The notes beneath the pieces are model-generated. The model saw only the letters and a program-made list of their open reading frames with translations. It had not been told where the DNA came from and did no database searches. A DNA stretch of 64,000 bases, from assembly GCA_017601225.1 (NCBI GenBank), contig JAFNIX010000009.1, forward strand, positions 23,612-87,611, in the 5' to 3' direction. Origin of the DNA: Candidatus Brockarchaeota archaeon (lineage in GTDB: Archaea; Thermoproteota; EX4484-205; JAAOZP01). Below, in pieces: positions 42,730 to 52,020 of this stretch. How positions within the stretch are numbered: the first letter of the stretch is position 1; each line of letters begins with the position of its first letter. The translations under genes were made by a program, and so were the position numbers.

Positions 42730-45021
42730 CTACTTTCCTCTCTTCTTAAGCAGGAAGTAGGCAGCAACCGCTATTATCGCTATGACTGCAACTACGCCTA
42801 TGTACATTTCGTAGGGTATTCTTGCGAAGACTGCTTTAACCGTGTGATCCCTATCCATCGTTATTGTTAAAGTGGTGCTGGTTCCTGCTGGAGTGCCGTC
42901 GACCTCCCACCTCTCAAAGGTGTATCCGCTTGAAGGAGTAGCAGTAATGGTGACTGTTTGACCAGTTTCGTACTCATATGAGCCTGGCGCGATGCTAAGC
43001 GTCCCTCCCTCAACAGGCAGCACGGTAAGCGTCTTGTAGAGTATTGCGCTGAAGACTGCTTTAACCCTGTGAGACTTATCCATCGTTATTGTTAAAGTGG
43101 TGTCTGTTCCGGCTGGAGTGCCATCGACCTCCCACCTCTCAAACCTGTAGCGGCTTGCAGGAGTAGCAGTTATGGTTACTGTGTCACCCTTGCCATATTC
43201 ATAACGTCCAGGTGCGATGCTGAGTGTTCCACCAACCACGCTTTCAACCGTCAGATTAACCTTTGGCTTAAGCCAGCCGAACACGAACAACGGTCTCAGG
43301 CCGTGGAGCTCATAGGATCCTAGGCCGTTCCAGTATCCTGGGTCTGTTGGGAAGACGAACCTCTTATCCATGAGTATTACCACCGCGGGCTGGTACAGGT
43401 TTATGACTGGAACCTCGTTCCCAGTTATGTAGGATAGCGTGGAGTATATCTCGGTCAATTGGGCTTGGGTTATCTGGGCTGGAAACAGGTTTATGTCTCT
43501 TGCCAGCTTCGTAACGTTGACAGGCTGGGTCTTCCACGGCACAGTGTGCATCTGTCCCCAGTTTTTCGCAGGGTCGTGACCAGCGTAGAGCACCATATAC
43601 TTGTGGTAATATTCGTCGAATGAGAATCCTGGTGAGCCGTAGACACCGCCCGTCAGATCGTAAGCACCCCTGTAGAACACGTCTGTCCACACTGCGGAGT
43701 CGACGACCTGAACGTTAATCTTTATTCCAACCTTTTCAAGCTGGGCTTTCAGGTTCTCGGCTGCGGGTGCGTTGATCCATGTTCCACCTGTGATCAGAGT
43801 GAACTCAAGCCTTGTGCCATTAGGGGTTACGTATACCCCGTCAGCACCCTTCTTGAAGCCTAAGCCTTGAAGAATCTGCTCAGCCTTAGCAGGATTATAC
43901 TCGTATTTGAAGTCTTTAAGATACTGGTTTATGAAGCTCTGGTTCAGGTATCTTGTCAGGTCCGGCACGTGGAAGCCTATCACGTACTCGGATGGGACGC
44001 ATCCACCAGTATACTGGACCCAGCCCACCTCGCTCCTGTTTATCGCGTAGGCTAAAGCACGCCTAACCTCTACGAGGCTCAACGGATACTTAGCCTTGTT
44101 GATGTAAAGTGTTACACCGACGGGTCTAGGTATCCTTATGGTCCAAGCATACGGGTTCTCTGTTAATAGTCTCTTAACCAAGTCTGGGCTTGGCGATATG
44201 GCCCAAACGTAGTGAGCCTCACCCTTTATCAACGCTTCCCAAAGCAGGTCTGCTGTAGCATACCTTACCAAGTGTATCTCGTCTATTGGAGGCTTGCCGT
44301 TCCAGTAGTTTTCGAAGGCTTCGAGAACAATCATCGTCTCAGTTATGCTTTTAAGCTTGTATGGTCCGCAGCCTATCGGTGTTTCTGGTCTAAACTGGTT
44401 AAGCTCGTTAATCAGGTCTTGGAAGTCAGCCTCGTTCGCGAAAATATCCTTACCCTCCTTTATCCTCGCTTGAACCTTGTCCGCTATGCTCCCATACTGG
44501 TTGTAGGAGACTATCATCCAGTGCCACAGTATGTAGAACACCGGGTAGTCTGTCTTCTCCTTGAAGTTGAACTTTATCGTGTAGTCGTCGATTATCTCAA
44601 CATCCTTAATGTAGTACCATAGCCTGTCCTTCAGAAGGTAGACGCAGTACAGCGTAGCTAAAACATCCTTGTATGTTAGCTCATGACCGTCGTGGAACTT
44701 AACCCCCTTCCTCAGCTTAACCTGGAACCACATGTAGTCCGGGTCAAGCTGCCAGCTCTCAGCAACACAAGGAATATAGGTTCCGTTAGCGGCGAAATAG
44801 TGAGTCATAAGCTCGAAAACCCAGTCGAAGATACCGATACTGCCACCTATGAAATAGTTGAAGTGCCCCACCGGAGGCGGGTTATAGCCGAAAGGCCTGA
44901 TCCAAACCGACTTCTCCTCTTGAGCGGTAGCGGTCTTGACGGATGTGAAGGATTGTGGAGCCATGCTTGTTAAAAGCACGATGCAGATTAATCCTGATGC
45001 GAGTATTCGCCATGCTTTCAT
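42730..45021 (-). CDS. ABC transporter substrate-binding protein with C-terminal repeats and membrane anchor
   Basis: A family 5 (SBP_bac_5) binding protein: signal peptide in residues 1-35 (MKAWRILASGLICIVLL), then CVAESWQLDPDYMWFQVKLRKGVKFHDG, typical of the family. After about residue 600 two copies of a 65-residue InlB/Flg_new-type repeat follow (VVGGTLSIAPG, EWEVDGTPAG-type RFERWEVDGTPAGT and ITMD), and residues 735-757 form a transmembrane helix with KKRGK outside it. The tail thus holds the protein on the cell surface on a stalk, as is usual in archaea. A TATA box (ACTTATATAGG, 45050-45060) gives it its own promoter between ATPase genes and permeases. Confidence 0.85.
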   Translation of the reverse strand: MKAWRILASGLICIVLLTSMAPQSFTSVKTATAQEEKSVWIRPFGYNPPPVGHFNYFIGGSIGIFDWVFELMTHYFAANGTYIPCVAESWQLDPDYMWFQVKLRKGVKFHDGHELTYKDVLATLYCVYLLKDRLWYYIKDVEIIDDYTIKFNFKEKTDYPVFYILWHWMIVSYNQYGSIADKVQARIKEGKDIFANEADFQDLINELNQFRPETPIGCGPYKLKSITETMIVLEAFENYWNGKPPIDEIHLVRYATADLLWEALIKGEAHYVWAISPSPDLVKRLLTENPYAWTIRIPRPVGVTLYINKAKYPLSLVEVRRALAYAINRSEVGWVQYTGGCVPSEYVIGFHVPDLTRYLNQSFINQYLKDFKYEYNPAKAEQILQGLGFKKGADGVYVTPNGTRLEFTLITGGTWINAPAAENLKAQLEKVGIKINVQVVDSAVWTDVFYRGAYDLTGGVYGSPGFSFDEYYHKYMVLYAGHDPAKNWGQMHTVPWKTQPVNVTKLARDINLFPAQITQAQLTEIYSTLSYITGNEVPVINLYQPAVVILMDKRFVFPTDPGYWNGLGSYELHGLRPLFVFGWLKPKVNLTVESVVGGTLSIAPGRYEYGKGDTVTITATPASRYRFERWEVDGTPAGTDTTLTITMDKSHRVKAVFSAILYKTLTVLPVEGGTLSIAPGSYEYETGQTVTITATPSSGYTFERWEVDGTPAGTSTTLTITMDRDHTVKAVFARIPYEMYIGVVAVIAIIAVAAYFLLKKRGK

Positions 45022-45049
45022 ACCATTTCACCGGTAGAAAAAGGATTAG

Positions 45050-45060
45050 AGTCCTATATA
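45050..45060 (-). promoter_or_regulatory. TATA box of the binding-protein gene
   Basis: On the minus strand ACTTATATAGG lies about 30-38 bases before the ATG at 45021. It allows the binding protein to be expressed more strongly than the ATPase genes upstream of it, as is common for ABC importers. Confidence 0.5.
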
Positions 45061-45094
45061 AGTTTTTTATGTGGTTAAAAATCTTATAGTAGCC

Positions 45095-46099
45095 CTAGTG
45101 TACGAACCTCTCGGCGAAATGGCACGCAACCAGTCTTGAATCGAAAGCTCTAAGCTCAGGAACTTTTTCCTCGCAAACCTTTTCAGCATATGGGCAGCGA
45201 GGGTGAAACTTACAGCCGCTCGGCACCTGCTCAAGCCTAGGGACCTCAAGGCTCCTAAGGCTTGGAATCGGCCTACTCCTGGTCAGCTTCGGGTCTGGTA
45301 CAGATATGGCTGTCATCATGACTTGGGTGTAAGGGTGTATGGGTTTCTGTATTACTGAATCACCCTCCCCAGCCTCAACTATGCTTCCCAGATACATCAT
45401 TGCAATCTTTCCACGGCCTTTAAGGATAAAATATCTCGCTATTCCTAGGTCATGGGTGATGAAGAGATAAGACATTCCGAACTTCTTCTGAAGCTCAAGC
45501 ATAAGGTCAACAGCCCCAAGCCTTAGAGAAGCGTCAAGCATTGAAACAGCCTCGTCTGCAACAATGAATTTAGGCCTTAGCGAAACCGCTCTAGCAAGTA
45601 TTATTCTCTGCATCTGCCCCCCGCTCATCCTCGCAGGATACCTGTTGAGAAAGTCTTCGGGAGGAGTTAGCCCGACCATGGTTAAAACCTCTTTCAACCT
45701 TTCGTAAGCAGCCTTCCCGTTAGGCACCTCCTTGTTCCTGATCAGCGGAGGAGCCAGAGATTGGAAAATAGTTCTGACAGGGTTTAGACTGGTATATGGG
45801 TCCTGGTGGATTATCTGAGCATTCCTCCTAAATTTGGCAAACTCATCCTTCTTCATAGACCAGATATCTTTCCCTTCGAACAGTATTTTTCCCGAGTCTG
45901 GCTTCAACAACCCCAGAGTCAGCTTGCCGAGTGTGCTTTTCCCACAGCCGCTCTCGCCCACTAGAGCCACGTTTTCAACCATACCTATTTCAAGCGAAAC
46001 ATTGTCAACCGCCCTAACTGCCTTCCTTGGCGAGAATAAACCGCCTTTAACAAAGTTCTTAGTAACCTTAACAACTTGCAAAAGGGGTTCTTCGCTCAA
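45095..46099 (-). CDS. ABC importer ATP-binding protein, DppF/OppF type
   Basis: Nucleotide-binding subunit with Walker A GESGCGKSTLG, the signature MSGGQMQRIILARA and Walker B FIVADEAVSMLD, where the usual ADEPVSMLD has Ala for Pro. The C-terminal oligo_HPY region (RSRPIPSLRSLEVP, GCKFHPRCPYAEKVC) is typical of OppD/OppF subunits. The TTG start overlaps the previous stop (TTGA), so it is translated with its DppD partner. It drives uptake through the DppB/DppC pair by ATP hydrolysis on the cytoplasmic side. Confidence 0.88.
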   Translation of the reverse strand: MSEEPLLQVVKVTKNFVKGGLFSPRKAVRAVDNVSLEIGMVENVALVGESGCGKSTLGKLTLGLLKPDSGKILFEGKDIWSMKKDEFAKFRRNAQIIHQDPYTSLNPVRTIFQSLAPPLIRNKEVPNGKAAYERLKEVLTMVGLTPPEDFLNRYPARMSGGQMQRIILARAVSLRPKFIVADEAVSMLDASLRLGAVDLMLELQKKFGMSYLFITHDLGIARYFILKGRGKIAMMYLGSIVEAGEGDSVIQKPIHPYTQVMMTAISVPDPKLTRSRPIPSLRSLEVPRLEQVPSGCKFHPRCPYAEKVCEEKVPELRAFDSRLVACHFAERFVH

Positions 46100-47091
46100 T
46101 TCAGCTCACGCCACCTGTGGCAAGCCACCAGTGAAACATCATCCACCTGTTCGAGTTTCGGCCTTACTTTCGAGCAGATCTCGATACGGTGCGGGCAACG
46201 CGGGTGGAACTCGCATCCTGGCGGAGGGTTAACAGGATCCGGAAGTGGGCCTGGGAGAGGCTTAAGCTCATCAATGTTTCCAACGATGCTTGGAACAGCT
46301 TTAAGCAGGGCTCTCGTATATGGGTGCCTCGGCCTGTAGAAAATATCCTCAACGCCAGCAGCCTCAACTATTACCCCGCCATACATCACTGCTACTCTGT
46401 CCGCGATCTCAGCAACCTGCGCCAAGTCGTGTGTTATAAATATCATAGACTTTCTGGTTTCCCGCCTAATGTCGACGAGAGTCTTCATGAAGAATTTCTG
46501 CGTTAGCACGTCTAGGGCGGAAAAGGGTTCGTCCAGAATAAGGAGCTTAGGGTCTAGGAGCATGGCCATCGCCGCCACTGCACGCTGCTTCATACCGCCG
46601 CTTAACTCATGCGGATATCTTTCGAGAACCGCGTCAGGATCAAGCCTAACCATACGCATAAGCTCCTTCGACCGCTTAACTATTTCCTCCTTACTAGCTT
46701 TCTCATCATGAGCGTAAGTAGTGTCAACCATGTGTTCGAAAATCCTGATAACAGGGTTGAAAGAATTAAAGGCTCCTTGGAAAACTATAGCTATCTCCTT
46801 CCACCTGAAGCGTCTAAGCTCCTCCTTACTCATGCCCAGAATATCCTTCCCCTGAAACATTATTTTCCCGCCCGCGATACGTCCGTTGGGGTCAACTATC
46901 CTCAGTATGGTGTGTGCTAGAACCGATTTCCCACAACCGCTCTCGCCCACTAGACCGAGAACCTCATCGTTGTAAACATCCAGGTCGAGGTTGTCCACAG
47001 CCCTCAGTATTCCACGTGGCACTCTGAATTCAACTGTAAGCCCCCTTATGCTTAACAGTATCTCTCTGCTTTTCCCCGCGGCCGATGTCAA
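46096..47091 (-). CDS. ABC importer ATP-binding protein, DppD/OppD type
   Basis: Walker A GESGCGKSVLAH, signature LSGGMKQRAVAAMA and Walker B LLILDEPFSALD are all intact, with the C-terminal oligo_HPY block (PPGCEFHPRCPHR). Length (331) is standard. It is the first gene of the importer cluster. The TTG start at 47091 fits a TATA element (GATTTATTAATG, about 47112-47125) as a leaderless transcript. With DppF it forms the ATPase pair; the substrate is inferred from the neighbouring glycosidases and not from these subunits. Confidence 0.88.
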   Translation of the reverse strand: MTSAAGKSREILLSIRGLTVEFRVPRGILRAVDNLDLDVYNDEVLGLVGESGCGKSVLAHTILRIVDPNGRIAGGKIMFQGKDILGMSKEELRRFRWKEIAIVFQGAFNSFNPVIRIFEHMVDTTYAHDEKASKEEIVKRSKELMRMVRLDPDAVLERYPHELSGGMKQRAVAAMAMLLDPKLLILDEPFSALDVLTQKFFMKTLVDIRRETRKSMIFITHDLAQVAEIADRVAVMYGGVIVEAAGVEDIFYRPRHPYTRALLKAVPSIVGNIDELKPLPGPLPDPVNPPPGCEFHPRCPHRIEICSKVRPKLEQVDDVSLVACHRWRELN

Positions 47092-47197
47092 GAGCCCATG
47101 TGCGACGTAAAGAGAGGCATTAATAAATCTTAAGCCTTTGGAACCTTTAACTAGTAAGAAGGCAACGTTTATATTTAGACCCGGTGGTCGAGGTACG

Positions 47198-47398
47198 ATG
47201 GATCCGGAGACGGGGAGACTGGCCCTGAACCTAGCAATGGTTTTTCTAGTGCTTGATTTAATAGCATTACCTTTTACAAGAGTAGGATCAGGAGAGTTTT
47301 ACATAGCTTTAATTGGAATAATTATTCTGGTCCTATTCATAACCCTAGTTTCTCTCGAAATAAGAAGAGAGATAAAAGCAGTGTCTATTGATAGATAA
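47198..47398 (+). CDS. Small two-helix membrane protein
   Basis: A 66-residue protein with two hydrophobic segments (LNLAMVFLVLDLIALPF and YIALIGIIILVLFITLVSL) and a basic tail (EIRREIKAVSIDR). The ATG at 47198 is preferred because a TATA box (GTTTATATTTAG, 47167-47178) lies 25-30 bases upstream; a TTG at 47138 would add 20 codons that precede the predicted transcript. No family was recognised. It is divergent from the ABC importer and convergent with the DNRLRE protein gene. Confidence 0.55.
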   Translation: MDPETGRLALNLAMVFLVLDLIALPFTRVGSGEFYIALIGIIILVLFITLVSLEIRREIKAVSIDR

Positions 47399-47410
47399 TC
47401 TTAAAAGGGA

Positions 47411-48787
47411 TCACTGCTTCTTCCTGATTCTCCTAATACCTATAAGCCCGATTATGGCGACGATCACTACAGCCGCCACGGCTAGGAAAACCCAGTCTGG
47501 AAGCCCTATGGAAACAGTTGATATGCTTGTTTTAACTTTGTTACCCTTTTGATCGCTTGCCTCCACGTAGTACGATACTTCTGTGAAAGCGTTTTGACCA
47601 GGTATGTAAGCCTCATATCTTCCTCCGGAAAAACCCATCACGAGTCTGGTCCATGTCGCCCCCCCGTCAGTAGAGTAGTATAAAGCCACTTCCCCAACGC
47701 TTATGCCTATGCTTGACACTACAGCAGACACTTTGATAACGTCCCCCATGACAGGGTTTTCTGGGCTTATAGAAACAGACACTATCTCCAGAGAATAGTT
47801 CCCCGCTACGACGGTAACCTGTATAGAACTCCCCATATAGTAACCTGGGAGATAGCCTTCTGCAGAAACGCTAAGTGTGTGGTTGCCTAGAGTTGTATCT
47901 CGGTAATAGACAACGGCCTGCGTCTCCCCGTCTCTTATAACCAGTCTTTCCACAGGCTCGCCACCAGGGCTCAGAGAGAAAACACCTGTTCTAGATGACG
48001 TGGAAAGCCTTACGGTTATTGAGCCTATGTTAATCCAGTCCTGTTTAAAGATTCTGTCCCCTCTTGTAACGAGTATACCGTCTTGGGAAAGCCTCTTAAT
48101 CGTTAAGCCGACCCACTCCCCGGCTACGAGAGCCGCGCCCACTGTAATGTTAAGCTTTGGAGGCGTAAACTCTATTGTCAAATAAGGCTTCTTATCCTGC
48201 TCCCCGGATTCGCTCGAGATGAAAAAAGCCTCCTGAACCTCTTGAGAGTCCTCTGAGCTATCAAATATCTCCCAGCCAAAGTTTGCCCAAGCATGCTCCC
48301 CTATCCCGTTTAGAAACTTCTGAACCTGCTCTCTAACATCCCAAACCACCCATCCGGGCGTTGTTGAGACTCTGGATGAAGCGGCGAAGGTCGATGAGGA
48401 CCCAGGCTTTCTATTCCATGTTAGCGATTGCTCGTCCCAAGCTGAGTTAAACCTGTAGCAAAGATAAGTTCTTTCCGAGGCTGGAGGCTTTGAAAGGTAG
48501 AGGAAAAGTTTTGCACTTAGCACAGAAGCCCCTGGGGGAATTGTGGAAAGATTGAAGAAAACACAGGTTCTTGCATTCTTAGACTCTAAAGACCTCACTT
48601 TGAGATACTCGCTACCACCGTAAGAAGCTTCAGGATTCTCTTGATCAACATATGTATCGGCGGCAGCGTGGAAAACAGCCTCAACCTTCTCTTGATCGCT
48701 GCGAACAATCAAAGTAGTGTTTAAAAAACCGATCATCAAAACTGTTAAAAATATCGTTACACATAATCTTTTTTTCCTCATCTCCAT
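47411..48787 (-). CDS. Surface protein with DNRLRE domain and C-terminal anchor
   Basis: A signal peptide (residues 1-31) is followed by a DNRLRE (CBM96-type) domain: AADTYVDQENPEASYGGSEYLKVR, YLCYRFNSAWDEQSLTWN and VVWDVREQVQKFLNG. DNRLRE domains occur in archaeal and bacterial surface proteins and bind carbohydrates or form part of matrix proteins. Two Ig-like beta modules fill residues 210-430, and a transmembrane helix (VFLAVAAVVIVAIIGLIG) with RRIRKK at the end anchors it. The ATG follows a TATA box (CTTTATAAG, 48814-48822). A sugar-binding surface role beside the importer is plausible. Confidence 0.75.
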   Translation of the reverse strand: MEMRKKRLCVTIFLTVLMIGFLNTTLIVRSDQEKVEAVFHAAADTYVDQENPEASYGGSEYLKVRSLESKNARTCVFFNLSTIPPGASVLSAKLFLYLSKPPASERTYLCYRFNSAWDEQSLTWNRKPGSSSTFAASSRVSTTPGWVVWDVREQVQKFLNGIGEHAWANFGWEIFDSSEDSQEVQEAFFISSESGEQDKKPYLTIEFTPPKLNITVGAALVAGEWVGLTIKRLSQDGILVTRGDRIFKQDWINIGSITVRLSTSSRTGVFSLSPGGEPVERLVIRDGETQAVVYYRDTTLGNHTLSVSAEGYLPGYYMGSSIQVTVVAGNYSLEIVSVSISPENPVMGDVIKVSAVVSSIGISVGEVALYYSTDGGATWTRLVMGFSGGRYEAYIPGQNAFTEVSYYVEASDQKGNKVKTSISTVSIGLPDWVFLAVAAVVIVAIIGLIGIRRIRKKQ

Positions 48788-48958
48788 CCGTATAAATGGC
48801 TTGCTAACAGCTTATAAAGATTTACTCCTTTAAAACGGTTCAAAATCTCATCAAGCCTGCCTAATTTAAAGATGGCTTTTACGTTTGGATTTTTCAACTA
48901 CTTGATGGCCAAGGATAATAAAAATTTTATTAAGGCGTCCACAGCCTAGGGAAACGGT

Positions 48959-50032
48959 TTGAAGGCTTTGCAACAGGGCTATCCAAACAAAGAGATCAGG
49001 GATAATTATTTGAAGGCTTTAGAATACCGTTACCCCGAGTGGATTCCATGTGGAGTTAACTTTTTACCGGGCGTTTGGAAAAAGTATCGGGAGAGGCTTG
49101 AAGACATCCTCGTTAGACACCCGCTTATCTTCGGCCAGTATGAGAAGGGCAGCAGGAATTTTGACGAGATGCCCCCTGTTTATCGCCCGGGCTTTTTCAC
49201 GGATAATTGGGGATGCGTTTGGCATACCGTGAAAGAGGGTTTAGAGGGGCAGGTTGTTGGACACCCATTAGCCGACTGGAAAGCGTTTGAAAACTATCAG
49301 CCTCCAGACCCCTTGTTGAAGACGGAGAGAGGAGAAAGAGGGGAAGAATACTGGGAGAAAATCAGGAATGCTTTTTCAGAGCGCAGGGAGAAGGGTCTCT
49401 TAACAGTGGGCGACGGCGAAAGGCTTTTCGACCGCCTATACTTCTTAAGAGGTTTTAAAAACCTGATGAGGGATATCGTTACTGACGATCCTAACCTTCC
49501 AAGGCTGATAAACATGCTTCTAGACTATGAGACGAGGCTTGTTAAAAAATGGCTGGAAATCGGCGTGGATGTCATAAGCTTCCATACGGATATAGGCACC
49601 CAGAAAGGTTTAATGATAAGCCCCACTAAATTCCGGAAATACTTCAAACCAATGTTTAAAAGACTTTTCAGCATATGCAGGAATTCAGGCGTACACGTAT
49701 ACCTTTCTTCAGATGGGTGCCTCTTGGATATCGTTGACGACCTGGTTGAATGCGGAGTTTCCGTGCACGATCCGCAGCTTAGGGCGAACACGTTGGAAGG
49801 AATTGCTAAGGCTTACAAGGGTAGGCTGTGCATTGACCTCGACTTAGATAGGCAGGCACTTCCCTTCATCAGCCCCCAACATGTTAGAAGAATGGTTGAA
49901 GAAAGCGTTGAGAAACTTTATCTGCCGGAGGGCGGCTTGATGATCAAGGGCGAAGTTGGGCCCGACGTACCATTGGAAAATATTGAAGCCCTGTGTCAAG
50001 CCATGGAGGAGTTCTGCATAATGCTAAGGTAA
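48959..50032 (+). CDS. URO-D-family protein, paralogue D
   Basis: Closely similar to paralogue A at 22167-23219: WIPCGVNFLPGVWKKYRERLEDIL, ERLFDRLYFLRGFKNLMRDI, and VYLSSDGCLLDIVDDLVECGV align block by block. At the metal-motif position it reads SSDGC, so it again lacks the MtaA-type HxC. Length 357. The TTG at 48959 is 27 bases after a TATA-like ATTTTATTAAGG, in keeping with a leaderless start. Reaction unknown; whatever paralogue A does, this one probably does on a related substrate. It is a single-gene unit. Confidence 0.72.
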   Translation: MKALQQGYPNKEIRDNYLKALEYRYPEWIPCGVNFLPGVWKKYRERLEDILVRHPLIFGQYEKGSRNFDEMPPVYRPGFFTDNWGCVWHTVKEGLEGQVVGHPLADWKAFENYQPPDPLLKTERGERGEEYWEKIRNAFSERREKGLLTVGDGERLFDRLYFLRGFKNLMRDIVTDDPNLPRLINMLLDYETRLVKKWLEIGVDVISFHTDIGTQKGLMISPTKFRKYFKPMFKRLFSICRNSGVHVYLSSDGCLLDIVDDLVECGVSVHDPQLRANTLEGIAKAYKGRLCIDLDLDRQALPFISPQHVRRMVEESVEKLYLPEGGLMIKGEVGPDVPLENIEALCQAMEEFCIMLR

Positions 50033-50313
50033 TTTCTAACCTGTGGAAATGTTCAAGGCTGCAAACCAGTGTTTTTAAAGGGTGTACCCTTCATAAGCCG
50101 ACCTTGGGCGGTAAGAATATTCTAAGAGGGCAAGGCAGCCCAGTATTGTGAACATGGTTGAAAACATATCCCCGTTCTTTGAAAAACCCGAACATCTTTT
50201 TAACATGGCTTAAACCTCGTCAGCCTTACCCGTGTAAAAAACACGTTTTAAGCATCTACGCCTTCGCCCAGAAAGTAATCTGGCGAATTGACGAATGATA
50301 TCGCTAAACGAGT

Positions 50314-51141
50314 ATGATCCCAAAACGCTTATATTACATAGCTAAGCTAAGAACCTTGAGGAGTATGCATCCCGTGGTGGTTGTTGAAGGAGGCTGCCTA
50401 CCGGAGGTATGGGAAAGGTCGATAATCGAGCTATGGAATAGGGGTGTGAACATCAAAACAGAATATGGGAATGACAGCAAGGACTGCACGATGATGATGA
50501 TAATAAGGAGACCTTTGTCAGAACCGAGAATCCATAAGGCTGGTCTGATGGTCGGTAAGCTTTCACAGCTTGAAGAATATGTTCAGGAGGTTTGCAACGG
50601 GATACATGATTCATATGTTGAAAGAGGAATCTGGCCCTATACTTATCATGAACGCTTACGCTCCTACAAGTGTTGCAACGAGACGATTGATCAGATAGAA
50701 TACATAGTTAACAAGCTTTCTAAAACACCGTACTCTAGGAGGGCCCAAGCAATAACTTGGAAACCATGGGTTGACCCGAGGATTGAAGACCCACCCTGCC
50801 TACAGAGACTTTGGCTCAGGGTTTACGGAGACAGGCTTATAATGGAGACCTGCTGGAGGTCGAGGGACGCTATGAAGGCAGCCTTCATGAACATCTATGC
50901 TCTCACAATCCTTCAGAAACAGGTGGCGGAGGAGTTGTCGAAGAAGACTGGGAGAATGATTATTCCAGGCGAATATGTGGATTTCTCAAACTCTTACCAT
51001 ATATATGAGACGGATTTTGAAAGGGCGGAGAACCTTGTCAAACGCTCTAAGGAAGTAGGGTGGGAGACACGATGCTGGAGCACTGAGCAGTTTAAGAGTC
51101 TTGTAGAGATGGAGAATAGAGTTCAGAGATCTTCCGTCTAA
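50314..51141 (+). CDS. thyA: Thymidylate synthase (ThyA family)
   Basis: The catalytic Cys162 sits in DPPCLQRLW (usual PPCH), RSRD at 182-185 contains the Arg that binds phosphate, Asn193 matches the dUMP-selective Asn (so not a dCMP hydroxymethylase), and YHIYETD at 228-234 matches the HxY motif. PYSRRAQAITWKPW is the archaeal-type block before it. The protein should make dTMP from dUMP with methylene-tetrahydropterin. Length 275 is normal for the archaeal group. Starts at 50314 and 50365 are possible; a stop codon lies just upstream of the first. Its end overlaps the convergent isomerase gene by four bases. Confidence 0.85.
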   Translation: MIPKRLYYIAKLRTLRSMHPVVVVEGGCLPEVWERSIIELWNRGVNIKTEYGNDSKDCTMMMIIRRPLSEPRIHKAGLMVGKLSQLEEYVQEVCNGIHDSYVERGIWPYTYHERLRSYKCCNETIDQIEYIVNKLSKTPYSRRAQAITWKPWVDPRIEDPPCLQRLWLRVYGDRLIMETCWRSRDAMKAAFMNIYALTILQKQVAEELSKKTGRMIIPGEYVDFSNSYHIYETDFERAENLVKRSKEVGWETRCWSTEQFKSLVEMENRVQRSSV

Positions 51142-51998
51142 CCTATTTTAGAAATTACATTGAGCAATCCCTGCATCGATATGTATGAGGCAGCATAAGC
51201 ACCTGAGCTGAACTCTTTTCCACCCGGGGTTTTAAGCAAGGATTCTTCAATGCTCCTCGTTACTCGCCAATGAGTCTCCAAGGATACATAGCCGTCATAC
51301 ATCATTTCCTTCAAGGCTCTCAGGTTTTCCTCTATCTTAGCCTGTCCATCCCCGACCCTTAGAAACCTGACTTCAGAACCCTCCTTAACACCATCTTTAA
51401 TATGGACATGCGCTATAAGCTTTCTTACGTAGTTAAATCCCGTCGGATAAGGCTCCTCACCCTCCTCATCCATAAGCTCGTTACCAGGATCCCAGAGAGC
51501 CCTTACGCACCTTGCCCCCAGCGAATTGATGAAGTCTGCCAGAACCCTCCCATTCCCGACGAAGGTCGAAGGCTCGTTTTCAACAATTATCGTAACACTG
51601 TGCTCCTCAGCCATATCTACTATCCTCCAAAATTTTTCGATTATCCTCTTCTTGAAGTCCTCGTATCTTCCTTTTTTCCAGAACGTGAAAGCCCTAACCA
51701 GCCTTGTGTCAACATGGCCTGCAAGCTCAACCGCGCTTCTAAATATGTTCAAGTGCTTATCGTACTCCTCGGCTGAATCAATATCGCATTTAAAGGTTGG
51801 GGATGCGATCGCACAAACCTTTAAACCATTATCTTGGAGGAACTTTTTCAAAACGTTTTTCTCGCTAAGTATTTCCGGAAAACCCTTGTCCAGTATTGTC
51901 CTAATCTCTATAGCGTCTAAGTTGAAGCTCTTGGCGAATTCACCCACCTCGTGAAGATCCTGGGATACCTCGTCCGTTATGAAGGATGGTTTAAACAT
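51138..51998 (-). CDS. Sugar phosphate isomerase/epimerase (xylose isomerase-like TIM barrel)
   Basis: A TIM barrel of the AP endonuclease 2/xylose isomerase-like superfamily: KSFNLDAIEIRTILDKGFPE, VTIIVENEPSTFVGNG, ALWDPGNELMDEEGE, IAHVHIKDG and GYVSLETHW carry the expected metal-binding Glu, Asp and His residues. It lies 22 bases after the Gfo/Idh dehydrogenase gene with a GGGGTGAG ribosome site, so they form an operon; such pairs usually convert keto-sugars or inositols. The substrate is not readable. Length 286 is typical. Confidence 0.8.
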   Translation of the reverse strand: MFKPSFITDEVSQDLHEVGEFAKSFNLDAIEIRTILDKGFPEILSEKNVLKKFLQDNGLKVCAIASPTFKCDIDSAEEYDKHLNIFRSAVELAGHVDTRLVRAFTFWKKGRYEDFKKRIIEKFWRIVDMAEEHSVTIIVENEPSTFVGNGRVLADFINSLGARCVRALWDPGNELMDEEGEEPYPTGFNYVRKLIAHVHIKDGVKEGSEVRFLRVGDGQAKIEENLRALKEMMYDGYVSLETHWRVTRSIEESLLKTPGGKEFSSGAYAASYISMQGLLNVISKIG

Positions 51999-52020
51999 GA
52001 CGTTAACTCACCCCGATCCG

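Noticed and set aside
50153..50215. Short frame MVENISPFFEKPEHLFNMA before the thymidylate synthase gene
   Set aside because: Only 19 codons, no family match, and the next stop cuts it from the downstream gene.
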